Below, piece after piece: positions 32,418-42,374 of a stretch of DNA of 64,000 bases. Each line of letters starts with the position of its first letter. Within the stretch, counting starts at the first letter, position 1. Position numbers and translations under genes: made by a program. The DNA is from Limnohabitans sp. 63ED37-2 (GTDB lineage: Bacteria; Pseudomonadota; Gammaproteobacteria; Burkholderiales; Burkholderiaceae_C): the NCBI RefSeq assembly GCF_001412535.1, contig NZ_CP011774.1, forward strand, positions 1,421,501 to 1,485,500. The letters are read 5' to 3'. The notes below the pieces were generated by a model. It saw only the letters and a list, made by a program, of their open reading frames with translations. It was not told the origin of the DNA and did no database searches.

Positions 32418-34388
32418 ATGCAGCCCCACCACCTCGAACTCCTCGCCCCCGCCCGCACCTTCGACATCGGCATCGAAGCCATCAACCATGGCGCCGATGC
32501 GGTCTACATTGGTGGGCCTTCTTTTGGAGCGCGGTCCACGGCAGACAACTCGGTGCAAGACATCGCCAAGCTGGTGCACTACGCGCACCGCTTTCACAGC
32601 CGAATTTTTGTCACGCTCAACACCATCTTGCGTGACGACGAGCTCGAAGGTGCCCGTAAACTGGCTTGGCAGTTGTACGACGCAGGTGTCGACGCGCTCA
32701 TCATCCAAGACATGGGCTTGCTCGAGATCGACATGCCGCCGATCCAGCTGCACGCCAGTACGCAAACCGACATCCGCACGCCCGAAAAAGCCAAGTTCTT
32801 GCAAGACTCAGGTTTGAGCCAGATCGTGCTCGCCCGCGAACTCACGCTGCCGCAGATCAGTGCGATCCGTGACGTGATCGACACCGAGCGCACGGTGATT
32901 GAATTTTTTGTACACGGCGCTTTGTGTGTCGCATACAGTGGCCAGTGCTTCATCAGCCACGCCCACACCGGGCGCAGCGCCAACCGGGGTGACTGCTCTC
33001 AAGCCTGCCGCTTGCCCTACGAAGTCAAAGACGCACAAGGTCGCATCGTGGCGCACGACAAGCATGTGCTGAGCATGAAGGACAACAACCAGAGCGAGAA
33101 CCTGCGCGATCTGGTGGACGCGGGCATCCGCAGCTTCAAAATCGAAGGCCGCTACAAAGACATGGCCTATGTGAAAAACATCACGGCCCATTACCGCAAG
33201 CTGTTTGACGAAGTGTTGACCGAACGCCCCGAACTGGCGGCGTCTTCACATGGCCGCACCACCTTCAGTTTTGAGCCCGATCCGAACCAGAACTTCAACC
33301 GCGAGTTCACCGACTACTTTGTGCAAGGCCGCAAAGAAGACATCGGCGCTTTTGACACGCCCAAAAACCCCGGCCAAACCATCGGTTGGGTGAGCAAGGT
33401 CACGCCCGAGCACGTTGAGATCACCACCGACGACCCGGCCACCGAGCTGCACAACGGCGATGGCCTGTGCTACTACGACCTGCAAAAAGAGCTGGTGGGC
33501 TTGCAGATCAACCGCGCTGAAGCCACCAAGGCCAAGGGCGTTTGGAAACTCTTCCCCAAAGACCCGATGGACGGCTTCAAGGACTTGAGAAAAGGCGTTC
33601 AGGTCAACCGCAACCGTGACATGAGCTGGGTGCGCACGCTGGACAAAAAGTCTGCTGAGCGCCGAATGGGCGTGTGGATGCAGTTGGTCGAAAATGACAA
33701 GGGCCTGCAACTGACCTTGACCGACGAAGCAGGCCATACCGGCTCTGCCCAAATGGCCATTGCCTGGCAAGAGCCCAAAGACGCCGGGCAAGCGGAAGAC
33801 AAACTCAAAACCGCCTTGGGCAAACTGGGCGACACCCTGTTTGAGCCGCTGGATGTTCAAGTTGCCCTGCCCCGCCCCTGGTTTGTGCCGCCTTCCCAGC
33901 TCAACGCCTTGCGCCGCGACGCCGTGCAAGCCCTGGAAACAGCCCGCGCGGAAGGCTTGCATCGCCTGCCGCGTGCGGTGCCGGTGGAGCCGCCTGTGCC
34001 CTATCCCGAGGACACCCTGACCTACCTGGCCAATGTCTTCAACCAGAAAGCCCGTGACTTTTACGCCAAGCACGGCGTCAAGGTGATCGCTGCCGCCTAT
34101 GAGGCGCAAGAAGAGTTGGGCGAAGTCAGCCTGATGATCACCAAACACTGTGTGCGTTTTAGCCTCAGCCTGTGCCCCAAACAGGCCAAAGGCGTGACCG
34201 GCGTGCAAGGTACGGTGAAGGCCGAGCCCATGCAACTCATCAATGGCAAGGAAAAACTCACCCTGCGTTTTGACTGCAAACCTTGCGAAATGCATGTGGT
34301 CGGCAAGATCAAGAAGTCGGTGCTGAATGCGGTGCCGGAAAGCCCTGTTCAGTTCTACAAATCAAGGCCGATCGTCGGACTTCACTGA
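32418..34388 (+). CDS. rlhA: 23S rRNA C2501 hydroxylase RlhA (U32 peptidase-like)
   Basis: 656 residues, close to the 653 of E. coli RlhA and longer than the TrhP relatives of about 450. HLELLAPARTFDIGIEAINHGADAVYIGG is the N-terminal signature; FVHGALCVAYSGQC and NRGDCSQACRLPY carry the Cys cluster of U32 RNA hydroxylases. The enzyme makes 5-hydroxycytidine in 23S rRNA. Function is by family. Confidence 0.88.
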   Translation: MQPHHLELLAPARTFDIGIEAINHGADAVYIGGPSFGARSTADNSVQDIAKLVHYAHRFHSRIFVTLNTILRDDELEGARKLAWQLYDAGVDALIIQDMGLLEIDMPPIQLHASTQTDIRTPEKAKFLQDSGLSQIVLARELTLPQISAIRDVIDTERTVIEFFVHGALCVAYSGQCFISHAHTGRSANRGDCSQACRLPYEVKDAQGRIVAHDKHVLSMKDNNQSENLRDLVDAGIRSFKIEGRYKDMAYVKNITAHYRKLFDEVLTERPELAASSHGRTTFSFEPDPNQNFNREFTDYFVQGRKEDIGAFDTPKNPGQTIGWVSKVTPEHVEITTDDPATELHNGDGLCYYDLQKELVGLQINRAEATKAKGVWKLFPKDPMDGFKDLRKGVQVNRNRDMSWVRTLDKKSAERRMGVWMQLVENDKGLQLTLTDEAGHTGSAQMAIAWQEPKDAGQAEDKLKTALGKLGDTLFEPLDVQVALPRPWFVPPSQLNALRRDAVQALETARAEGLHRLPRAVPVEPPVPYPEDTLTYLANVFNQKARDFYAKHGVKVIAAAYEAQEELGEVSLMITKHCVRFSLSLCPKQAKGVTGVQGTVKAEPMQLINGKEKLTLRFDCKPCEMHVVGKIKKSVLNAVPESPVQFYKSRPIVGLH

Positions 34389-34398
34389 TTCGAAAGGA

Positions 34399-34773
34399 TC
34401 AGTCCAGCCACTCCCAAGCTCGGAGTCGATAGCTGCCATCAGGCTGGCGCCAAACCGTGGCGCTGACGCTACGGCTGGTGCCATCGAGCGTTACCTGCAG
34501 CTGAAGTTCGAAGTTCAGACCTGCCACCACCTGCTGGCGGGCTTGGGTCACGTCTTTGTAAAGCACCCTCGCCTTGTTTTGAACGGCAAAAGTCTGAACC
34601 GCAAAACGGGCGGCTTCTTGCACCTCGGGGCTGAAAGCATCCGCTGGTGCCCAAGCACCTCCCACAGGCGCTGCCTCGGAATGTGGCGCCGGATCAGTCC
34701 TTGGTTTTTCGGGACTGCAGGCCACTATCAAGCCACAAACCAGGACAGCTGACAGTCTGGACAAACTCAGCAT
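34399..34773 (-). CDS. Small lipoprotein with cystatin-like domain
   Basis: 124 residues. A signal peptide ends in the lipobox IVAC (Cys19), then a Pro-rich linker and a compact domain. It contains QVVAGLNFELQLQV, matching the cystatin QxVxG loop, and ends with a Trp-containing strand (RLRAWEWLD) like the second cystatin hairpin. A Gly in GGAW could be the N-terminal trunk Gly. I infer a periplasmic cystatin fold; protease inhibition is unproven. It lies 10 bases downstream of the SNF2 helicase stop and so may share its transcript. Confidence 0.78.
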   Translation of the reverse strand: MLSLSRLSAVLVCGLIVACSPEKPRTDPAPHSEAAPVGGAWAPADAFSPEVQEAARFAVQTFAVQNKARVLYKDVTQARQQVVAGLNFELQLQVTLDGTSRSVSATVWRQPDGSYRLRAWEWLD

Positions 34774-34783
34774 CGCCGCCTGC

Positions 34784-37700
34784 TCAACCCAAGGGTTTGA
34801 ACAACTCGTTCAGGTCCGACTCACCAAACAGCGGCTCTTTGCGCTGCACCGCACCCGCGTACATGTCTTGCGCCAGTTGCGCTTTGCGCTCTTGCAGGGC
34901 CAGCATGCGTTCTTCAATCGTGCCTTGGGCCACGAGTTTGAGCACCCACACGCTTTGGGTTTGGCCGATGCGGTGGGCACGGTCAGTGGCTTGGTTTTCT
35001 ACAGCTGGGTTCCACCAAGGATCGTAATGGATCACCGTGTCGGCCTGTGGCAGGTTCAGCCCCACACCCCCGGCTTTGAGGCTGATGAGGAACAATGGCA
35101 CCTGCCCACTGGTGAATTGGTCAATGATGGCGTCGCGGTTTTTGCTTTGGCCCGTGAGCTTGACCCAGGGGATGCCCAAGCGCGGCAACTCTTGCTCGAT
35201 CAAACTCAGCATGTGGGTGAATTGCGAGAACAGCAAAATTTTCCGTCCTTCTGCCACCATCTCGGGCAACATGTCCAGAAGTTGCTCCAGTTTGGCCGAT
35301 TGCTGCACCTGACTGGCTGCGCCCAGTTTGAGCAGGCGCGGGTCGCAACACACTTGGCGCAGTTTGAGCAGCGCATCCAGAATCGTGATTTGAGATTTGG
35401 CCAATCCCTGCGCGTTCAGCGCATCCCGCACAGTTTTTTCCATGCCCAAACGGATGGTTTCGTACAGGTCCGCCTGTTGGCCTTGCAGCGGCACAGGCAT
35501 GAGCGTTTCGATTTTGGGTGGCAGCTCGCTGGCCACCACGTCTTTGGTGCGGCGCAGCATGAAGGGCGTGATGCGCTTGCGCAGCTGATCCATTTTTTCG
35601 CTGTTGCCTTGGCGCTCGATGGGGTTGCGAAACAGCTCGACAAAGCGTTTTTGGCTGCCCAAAAAGCCGGGCATCAAAAAGTGGAACAGGCTCCACAACT
35701 CGCCCAAGTGGTTTTCCATGGGCGTGCCCGACAAGCACAGGCGGTGCTTGGCCGGGATGTCGCCCACGGTTTGCGCAGCGTGGGTATTGGCATTCTTGAT
35801 GTTTTGGGCTTCGTCCAACACCAGCAGGTGCCAATCGATGGCTATCCACAACTCGCGGTCACGGTGTAACAAAGAGTAAGGGGTCAGGACAATGTCGAAA
35901 CCGCTCAGGTCTTGCGCCGTCTCATGGCGCGACAGGCCATGGTGGATATGGTTGCGCAGGCTGGGGCAAAAGCGGGCCGCTTCACGCTGCCAGTTGCCGA
36001 GCAAACTCACCGGGGCCACGATCAGTGCTGGCTGCGTGAGCCGACCCGCTTCTTTCTCGGTCAGGATGTGCGCCAAGGTCTGCAAGGTTTTGCCCAGGCC
36101 CATGTCATCGGCCAAGATGCCCGCCAGATGGTGCGTGCGCAAAAACTGCAACCAATTGAGGCCCTGCTGCTGGTAAGGTCGCAAAGTCGCTTTCAAGCTG
36201 GCGGGTACGGGCACCTCGGGCAGGCTGTCGAGGCCACGCATTTGCTGCACCAGATTCATCAGACTTTGAGCGCCCGCCCAAGTCACACCTTCGCCCAAAG
36301 ATGCGGCCGTTCGCAGCGCATCCAAGCGCGACAGGCGCATTTCATCACCACCCCAATCACGCCCACGCTCTGACACCAGCTCCATCAGGGTGCTCAGCCA
36401 AGGCGCGATCTTGGCGGTGGGCAGTTTCACAAAGCCCTCGCCTTGCAAGTCGGGAAGGTACAAATACGGCGGCAAGGCTGCCTTGTCGCCCTCGGCTGTT
36501 GCGTGGCTGATTTTTGCAAGGGTCGTCAAAATCGTGGGCACCCAAGGCAAGATGTTCACGCGTTCGCCATCGATGTCCATGCCCAGCGACAAGTCAAACC
36601 AGGGTGAGGTTTCCGGTGCTTCAGCGTCACCCGACAAGTCGATGTGCACGTCGTCGGCTTGGCGCAACCATGAGGTCCCCCCCGAGATGAAGTTCACGTC
36701 CAGACCCGCTTGGCGCAGCGGTGCAAAGTCGTTCTCAACCCACTCCAGCCAGCGCTGCTGCGACTGCTCGGGCGGCAACACCAGCATGTTGGCATCGAAA
36801 GTGATCAGGCCCAGGGCAGCGATGGCCTCGCAGGCTTTGCGCTCGCTGGGCAGGTCGCGCAGCAACATCCGCGCTTGTAAACCCTGCCCTACCAGGACGC
36901 GGTTTTGTGTGCCCGGCCAAAAGCCGCGGTGGCCGTCGTAGTCAAACGTCAATTCGGCCAAAAACAAGCCCTGTAAGCCGCGGTCTGCCGGGTGCGCGGG
37001 CGCAATGTCGAGCACGGCACGGGGCTTGACGTCCCGAATTTCGGGCATCTTTTGGATCACAGGTGGCAAAGGCACCGGGCCCAAACGTTCGAGCAACTGG
37101 TTTTGAAACTTGAAGGCCACACTTTCAGGCATCACAGGCGAGTTGGTCAAGACTTGCAGCTCGTTGGCGCTTAAGCCCTGCGTGTCCAAAGGTCCACACA
37201 GGCCTTGAGCTGTGTCCATGAAAAAAGGCGGTTGGTTCAGACCAAACACCACGCCCGGGCGCTGCGGCTGCATGCTCAGCTGCCAGCCATCGGGCTGGTG
37301 GTCTTCGCTCTTGACTTCGCGCCAGGTTCCCACCAAGGCTTCGGGGGCGTCTTGCCAGCGCAAAGGGATGCCATCGTCTGACACCAAACGACCGGTTTGG
37401 CTGCACAGCTGCAACAACAATTTGCCAGGCATGCCGTGCAGCTTGACCTCGGCCTGAAACCCGTACGAGCTGAAACTGCTGGCAGGCGGACAAGCTTTCA
37501 ACAGGTCAAAAATATCGCGGTCCAGCGGGCTGCTGGTTTGCCAGATCGGATCGTGCGCCGAGGGTTCACTGCTGAGCTTTTTGGTTTTACCCCACTCGCC
37601 ATTGCGCTTTTGTGCGGCCCGTTTCACGGCCAAATGGAACACAGGCTTGTAAGCGGTTTGGACAACGGACAAGCTGTACACAAATTGGTCGTGCGTGCTG

Positions 37701-38182
37701 CCGGGCAAGGCGTAAGCGCTTGGGCCGTTGGCATTTTCCAGCCGGTTCAGCCAGTCGCGGACCTGGTATTCGGCGTGGCTCAGGGCCCGCTCTTTTTCCA
37801 TTTGGGAGCGGCGCTCCAGGACTTCGGCCGATGGACCATCGGGCCCCCATTCGTCGAGGAGGGCCAAGCCCTGCATCGAAGCCAAGATGCCCAACGCTGC
37901 ACCGTGCTTGCAATAACGCCCCACCGGACAGGTGCAGCCACTGCGCCACTCGCTCAAGTTGCCACCCGCACTGACCCGCAGCTCGGCATTGACCGTGTAG
38001 GGGTGTGCATCGTTGCCTTGAACCTGACCCTGTAAACGCCATCCATCGCCATCGGGGGTCAGTTGAGAACACAAGACTTGGTCTTGCAAGTACAAGGTCG
38101 TGCCGCGTGACCAAGCACCCTGGTCAAAGTAAAAAGACAGTTGCGAGGGTGGGAACCACTGAGCGGTGTTGGTGGACTTCAT
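34784..38182 (-). CDS. SWIM-domain SNF2-family DEAD/DEAH helicase (HepA/RapA-like)
   Basis: About 1132 residues. A SWIM zinc motif CTCPVGRYCKH lies near residues 80-90. The SNF2 ATPase core begins with LADDMGLGKT (about 687), then LVLDEAQNIKN (about 789, a DEAQ box) and LSGTPMENHLGELWS. The second lobe has FSQFTHMLSLIE and the motif VI DRAHRIGQTQSV. ATG 38182 (MKSTNTAQW) is family-like. DNA translocase or remodelling role by family; the exact target is unknown. It lies 10 bases downstream of purL. Confidence 0.93.
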   Translation of the reverse strand: MKSTNTAQWFPPSQLSFYFDQGAWSRGTTLYLQDQVLCSQLTPDGDGWRLQGQVQGNDAHPYTVNAELRVSAGGNLSEWRSGCTCPVGRYCKHGAALGILASMQGLALLDEWGPDGPSAEVLERRSQMEKERALSHAEYQVRDWLNRLENANGPSAYALPGSTHDQFVYSLSVVQTAYKPVFHLAVKRAAQKRNGEWGKTKKLSSEPSAHDPIWQTSSPLDRDIFDLLKACPPASSFSSYGFQAEVKLHGMPGKLLLQLCSQTGRLVSDDGIPLRWQDAPEALVGTWREVKSEDHQPDGWQLSMQPQRPGVVFGLNQPPFFMDTAQGLCGPLDTQGLSANELQVLTNSPVMPESVAFKFQNQLLERLGPVPLPPVIQKMPEIRDVKPRAVLDIAPAHPADRGLQGLFLAELTFDYDGHRGFWPGTQNRVLVGQGLQARMLLRDLPSERKACEAIAALGLITFDANMLVLPPEQSQQRWLEWVENDFAPLRQAGLDVNFISGGTSWLRQADDVHIDLSGDAEAPETSPWFDLSLGMDIDGERVNILPWVPTILTTLAKISHATAEGDKAALPPYLYLPDLQGEGFVKLPTAKIAPWLSTLMELVSERGRDWGGDEMRLSRLDALRTAASLGEGVTWAGAQSLMNLVQQMRGLDSLPEVPVPASLKATLRPYQQQGLNWLQFLRTHHLAGILADDMGLGKTLQTLAHILTEKEAGRLTQPALIVAPVSLLGNWQREAARFCPSLRNHIHHGLSRHETAQDLSGFDIVLTPYSLLHRDRELWIAIDWHLLVLDEAQNIKNANTHAAQTVGDIPAKHRLCLSGTPMENHLGELWSLFHFLMPGFLGSQKRFVELFRNPIERQGNSEKMDQLRKRITPFMLRRTKDVVASELPPKIETLMPVPLQGQQADLYETIRLGMEKTVRDALNAQGLAKSQITILDALLKLRQVCCDPRLLKLGAASQVQQSAKLEQLLDMLPEMVAEGRKILLFSQFTHMLSLIEQELPRLGIPWVKLTGQSKNRDAIIDQFTSGQVPLFLISLKAGGVGLNLPQADTVIHYDPWWNPAVENQATDRAHRIGQTQSVWVLKLVAQGTIEERMLALQERKAQLAQDMYAGAVQRKEPLFGESDLNELFKPLG

Positions 38183-38192
38183 GCGTGACAAA

Positions 38193-41100
38193 TCAGCCCA
38201 CCCACTTGCGGGCGTTTTGCCACACGCGCAGCCACGGGCTGGCCGATGAGATGTCGCCACTCGTCCAGCTCATCTGCACGTTGCGGAACACGCGCTCGGG
38301 GTGCGGCATCATGGCCGTGAAGCGCCCATCCAAGGTGGTCACGGCTGTCAGGCCGCCCGCGCTACCGTTCGGGTTGAACGGGTAAGCCTCGGTGGCTTGG
38401 CCATGGTTGTCCACAAAGCGCATGGCACCAATGGCTTGGGCTGGGTTGCCCCGGTGCTTGAAGTTGGCAAAGCCTTCGCCGTGTGCCACCGCAATCGGCA
38501 AGCGGCTGCCCGCCATGCCTTGCAAAAACAAGCTGGGCGATTCCAGCACCTCGACCATCGACAGACGCGCTTCAAAACGCTCGCTCTGGTTGGTGGTAAA
38601 GCGCGGCCAAGCCTCGGCGCCCGGGATGATGTCGGCCAGTTCGGCAAACATCTGGCAGCCGTTGCACACGCCCAGGCCAAAGGTATCGTTGCGGCCAAAG
38701 AAGCCCTTGAACTGCTCGGCCAAGGCCGGGTTAAAGGTGATGCTGCGCGCCCAGCCGATGCCCGCGCCCAGCGTGTCGCCGTAGCTGAAACCGCCGCAAG
38801 CGACCAGACCTTTGAAATCGGCCAAGTTGGCGCAGCCCGATTGCAGGTCGGTCATGTGCACATCGTGCGATTCGAAACCTGCCTTGTGGAAGGCGTAGGC
38901 CATTTCCACATGCGAGTTGACGCCCTGCTCGCGCAGGATCGCCACCTTGGGGCGCGACAAATTCAGGAAGGGCGCAGCCACGTTGTCAGTCGGGTCAAAG
39001 CTCAGCGCCACATGCATGCCGGGATCGCTGGCTTCGCCTGTGGCAGCGTGCTCGGCATCGGCGCAAGCGGGGTTGTCGCGCTGCTGGCAAATCTTCCAGC
39101 TCACGCTGTCCCAGACCTGGTGCAGGTCTTCGAGCTTGGCGGTAAACACCTCTTTGGTGTCGCGCCAAATGCTGAGTTCGCCCACACCTTTTTGGATGGT
39201 CGATTGCACGGGGCGGGTCTTGCCGATCACATGCGTGTGCTTGGACAAGCCGTGTTCGCGCAGGGTTTGCAGCACCGCGTTTCGGTCTGCCGTGCGTACC
39301 TGGATCACCACGCCCAGCTCTTCGTTGAACAAGGCCTTGAGGGTGAGCTCGTCGCGGCGGGCACTGACCTGGCCCGCCCAATTCTTGGCGTCACCATGGT
39401 CGGCGCGGCTGTCAGAAATGCCGTCGCCCTCGGTGACCAGCATATCCACATTGAGGGCCACACCCACATGGCCTGCAAAAGCCATTTCGGCCACAGCGGC
39501 GAGCAAGCCGCCGTCGCTGCGGTCGTGGTAGGCCAGGATCTGGCCTTTTGCACGCAAGGTGTTGATGGCCTTGACCAAATTCACCAGCGCTTGCGGGTCT
39601 TCGAGATCGGGCACGCTGTTGCCAAACTGGCCCAGCACCTGGCCCAGCACGCTGCCGCCCATGCGGTTGCGGCCTTGGCCCAAGTCGATCAGCAACAAGC
39701 TGGTGTCATCGGTTTTTGCGTCCAGCTGCGGCGTGAGCGTGCCGCGCACGTCGCTCAGGCTGGCAAAGGCAGTGATGATCAGGCTCACGGGCGATGTGAC
39801 CTTGTGGGTCTCACCCTGATCGGTCCACTGTGTGCGCATCGACAAGCTGTCTTTGCCCACCGGGATCGAGACGCCCAGCGCAGGGCACAGTTCCATGCCC
39901 ACGGCCTTGACGGTTTCGTACAAAGCGGCGTCTTCGCCCGGTTCGCCGCAAGCGGCCATCCAGTTGGCCGACATCTTCACGCGGGGCAGCTCGATGGGCG
40001 CGGCCAGCAAATTGGTGATGGCCTCGGCCACGGCCATGCGGCCGGACGCTGCAGCGTTGAGCGAGGCCAGCGGCGTGCGCTCGCCCATGCTCATCGCTTC
40101 GCCCGTAAAGCCCGCGTAGTCGGCCAAGGTCACGGCCACATCGGCCACGGGCACTTGCCAAGGGCCGACCATCTGGTCGCGGTGCGTCAGGCCACCCACG
40201 GCGCGGTCACCGATGGTGATGAGGAAACGCTTGGAGGCCACGGTGGGGTGGCTCAGCACGTCAATGACCGCCTTTTGTAGCGACACACCTGTCAGGTCCA
40301 TGGCGGGCGACTGGCGCACCACGGTCGTCACATCGCGGTGCATTTTGGGCGGCTTGCCCAGCAGCACATCCATGGGCATGTCCACGGGCGACTCTTGCCC
40401 TTTGTCTTCCAGCACCAATTGGCGCTCTTCTGTGGCCACACCGATCACCGCAAATGGGCAACGCTCGCGTTCGCAAAAAGCGGTGAATTGCGCCAAAGAC
40501 TCGGGCGCAATCGCCATCACGTAACGTTCTTGGCTTTCGTTGGACCAGATTTCTTTGGGCGACAGGCCGGATTCTTCGAGCTTGACGGCGCGCAAATCAA
40601 AGCGTGCGCCCCGGCCTGCGTCGTTGGTCAGCTCGGGGAAGGCATTAGACAAACCGCCCGCGCCTACGTCGTGAATGGCGAGGATCGGGTTATTGGCACC
40701 TTGCGCCCAGCAGTGGTTGATGACCTCTTGCGCCCGGCGCTCGATCTCGGGATTGCCGCGCTGCACCGAGTCAAAGTCGAGGTTGGCGGCGTTGGTGCCC
40801 GTGGCCATGGAGCTGGCTGCACTGCCGCCCATGCCGATGCGCATGCCAGGGCCACCCAATTGAATGAGCAAACTGCCCGCCGGAAATTCAATCTTTTGGG
40901 TTTGCTCGGCGTCGATCTGACCCAGACCGCCCGCGATCATGATGGGCTTGTGGTAACCCCGCACCACACCGTCCACGGTCTGCTCGTACTCGCGGAAATA
41001 GCCCAGTAAATTGGGGCGGCCAAACTCGTTGTTGAAGGCCGCGCCACCCAAAGGGCCTTCGGTCATGATTTGCAGGGGGCTGGCGATGTGCTCGGGTTTG

Positions 41101-42179
41101 CCACCGGCTTGGTCGGACATACCGCCCCAGAGTTTGGACACGGTGAAGCCGCTCAAACCCGCCTTGGGCTTGGAGCCACGGCCTGTAGCGCCCTCATCGC
41201 GGATCTCGCCGCCCGCACCCGTGGATGCGCCGGGGAACGGTGAAATCGCGGTGGGGTGGTTGTGTGTCTCGACCTTCATCAACACATGGTGCAAGGCTTG
41301 TTCGCTCTGGTAAGCCGCGCCCTGCCCTGACGTTCTGGCCACAAAGCGCTCCACCGTGTGGCCTTCCATCACCGAAGCGTTGTCTGAATAAGCCACCACC
41401 GTGTGCTGGGGGCTGAGCTGGTGCGTGTTGCGGATCATGCCGAACAGGCTCTTGGGCTGGGCCACGCCGTCAATGGTGAACTCGGCGTTGAAAATTTTGT
41501 GGCGGCAGTGCTCGCTGTTGGCCTGCGCGAACATCATCAACTCCACATCGGTGGGGTTGCGATTCAGTCCTGTGAAGGCTTTGACCAAGTAGTCGATTTC
41601 GTCATCGGCCAAGGCCAGGCCCCAGGTTTTGTTGGCCTCTTCCAAAGCAGCGCGACCGCCACCCAAGACATCCACATGGTCCATGGGCGCGGGTTCCAAG
41701 GCTGTGAACAAAGCCGCGGCATCACCTCGGCTGGGCATGGCCGACTCGGTCATGCGGTCGTGCAGCACTGCGGCCACCTGACCTAATTGCTCTGCAGTCA
41801 ATTTGGCTGTGCTGAGCAAGCCCGATTTCAAGGTCAAGCGGTATTCGGTCAAGCGCTCCACGCGGCGCACATCAAAACCGCAGTTGTGGGCGATGTCGGT
41901 GGCCTTGGACGCCCAGGGCGAGACGGTGCCGATGCGCGGGCTGACCACGATCACCGGGCCATCGCCGGGGCCTGCGTAAGGCTCGCCGTAGGTCAGCAGT
42001 GCTGCCAGGGTGTGTTTTTGGGCGTCCTGCAAAGGGGCGGTGGTGGCCACCAGATGCACAAAACGGGCGTTGATGCCTTGGATGTGTGGCGAGATTTCTG
42101 CCAGACGGGGCAAAAGCTGGGCAATGCGAAAGTCGCTGAGGGCGCTGGCGCCTTCGAAAGTCGTGATGTGCAGGGACAC
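38193..42179 (-). CDS. purL: Phosphoribosylformylglycinamidine synthase
   Basis: 1328 residues, the large single-chain form. N-terminal PurS-like region, two AIRS-like halves (MKVETHNHPTAISPFPGAST, then GGAAFNNEFGRPN and GKDSLSMRTQW), and a C-terminal class I glutaminase with nucleophile Cys in LGVCNGCQMFAELA and the His/Glu in MPHPERVFRN. It converts FGAR to FGAM in purine synthesis. The start ATG 42179 is about 60 bases past an AT-rich stretch that may be the promoter. Confidence 0.97.
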   Translation of the reverse strand: MSLHITTFEGASALSDFRIAQLLPRLAEISPHIQGINARFVHLVATTAPLQDAQKHTLAALLTYGEPYAGPGDGPVIVVSPRIGTVSPWASKATDIAHNCGFDVRRVERLTEYRLTLKSGLLSTAKLTAEQLGQVAAVLHDRMTESAMPSRGDAAALFTALEPAPMDHVDVLGGGRAALEEANKTWGLALADDEIDYLVKAFTGLNRNPTDVELMMFAQANSEHCRHKIFNAEFTIDGVAQPKSLFGMIRNTHQLSPQHTVVAYSDNASVMEGHTVERFVARTSGQGAAYQSEQALHHVLMKVETHNHPTAISPFPGASTGAGGEIRDEGATGRGSKPKAGLSGFTVSKLWGGMSDQAGGKPEHIASPLQIMTEGPLGGAAFNNEFGRPNLLGYFREYEQTVDGVVRGYHKPIMIAGGLGQIDAEQTQKIEFPAGSLLIQLGGPGMRIGMGGSAASSMATGTNAANLDFDSVQRGNPEIERRAQEVINHCWAQGANNPILAIHDVGAGGLSNAFPELTNDAGRGARFDLRAVKLEESGLSPKEIWSNESQERYVMAIAPESLAQFTAFCERERCPFAVIGVATEERQLVLEDKGQESPVDMPMDVLLGKPPKMHRDVTTVVRQSPAMDLTGVSLQKAVIDVLSHPTVASKRFLITIGDRAVGGLTHRDQMVGPWQVPVADVAVTLADYAGFTGEAMSMGERTPLASLNAAASGRMAVAEAITNLLAAPIELPRVKMSANWMAACGEPGEDAALYETVKAVGMELCPALGVSIPVGKDSLSMRTQWTDQGETHKVTSPVSLIITAFASLSDVRGTLTPQLDAKTDDTSLLLIDLGQGRNRMGGSVLGQVLGQFGNSVPDLEDPQALVNLVKAINTLRAKGQILAYHDRSDGGLLAAVAEMAFAGHVGVALNVDMLVTEGDGISDSRADHGDAKNWAGQVSARRDELTLKALFNEELGVVIQVRTADRNAVLQTLREHGLSKHTHVIGKTRPVQSTIQKGVGELSIWRDTKEVFTAKLEDLHQVWDSVSWKICQQRDNPACADAEHAATGEASDPGMHVALSFDPTDNVAAPFLNLSRPKVAILREQGVNSHVEMAYAFHKAGFESHDVHMTDLQSGCANLADFKGLVACGGFSYGDTLGAGIGWARSITFNPALAEQFKGFFGRNDTFGLGVCNGCQMFAELADIIPGAEAWPRFTTNQSERFEARLSMVEVLESPSLFLQGMAGSRLPIAVAHGEGFANFKHRGNPAQAIGAMRFVDNHGQATEAYPFNPNGSAGGLTAVTTLDGRFTAMMPHPERVFRNVQMSWTSGDISSASPWLRVWQNARKWVG

Positions 42180-42316
42180 GGGGTGGCCTTGTGAAGAGAC
42201 GGGAAACCGTAGCGCCGGGGCCGCTGACTGGGGCTGGCCGGCAAAGGCATTATTTTAACGGGGGAAACCCTGATCCGGCAGCGATTTGGGCAGATTCAGC
42301 AACGGTCTGCCGCCAG

Positions 42317-42348
42317 AAAAAAAGCCGTGCTGCAGACGTAGCACGGCT
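42317..42348 (-). terminator. Terminator of the GntR-PhyH-SAF cluster
   Basis: On the minus strand AGCCGTGCT, an eight-base loop and AGCACGGCT, followed by seven T. It lies 27 bases past the stop of the SAF-domain gene. Confidence 0.9.
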
Positions 42349-42374
42349 TGAGGACTCAGATCAGGCCAAAGCAA

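Noticed and set aside
38301..40280. Open frame of about 659 codons on the plus strand
   Set aside because: Antisense to purL with no recognisable motifs; rejected as a shadow.
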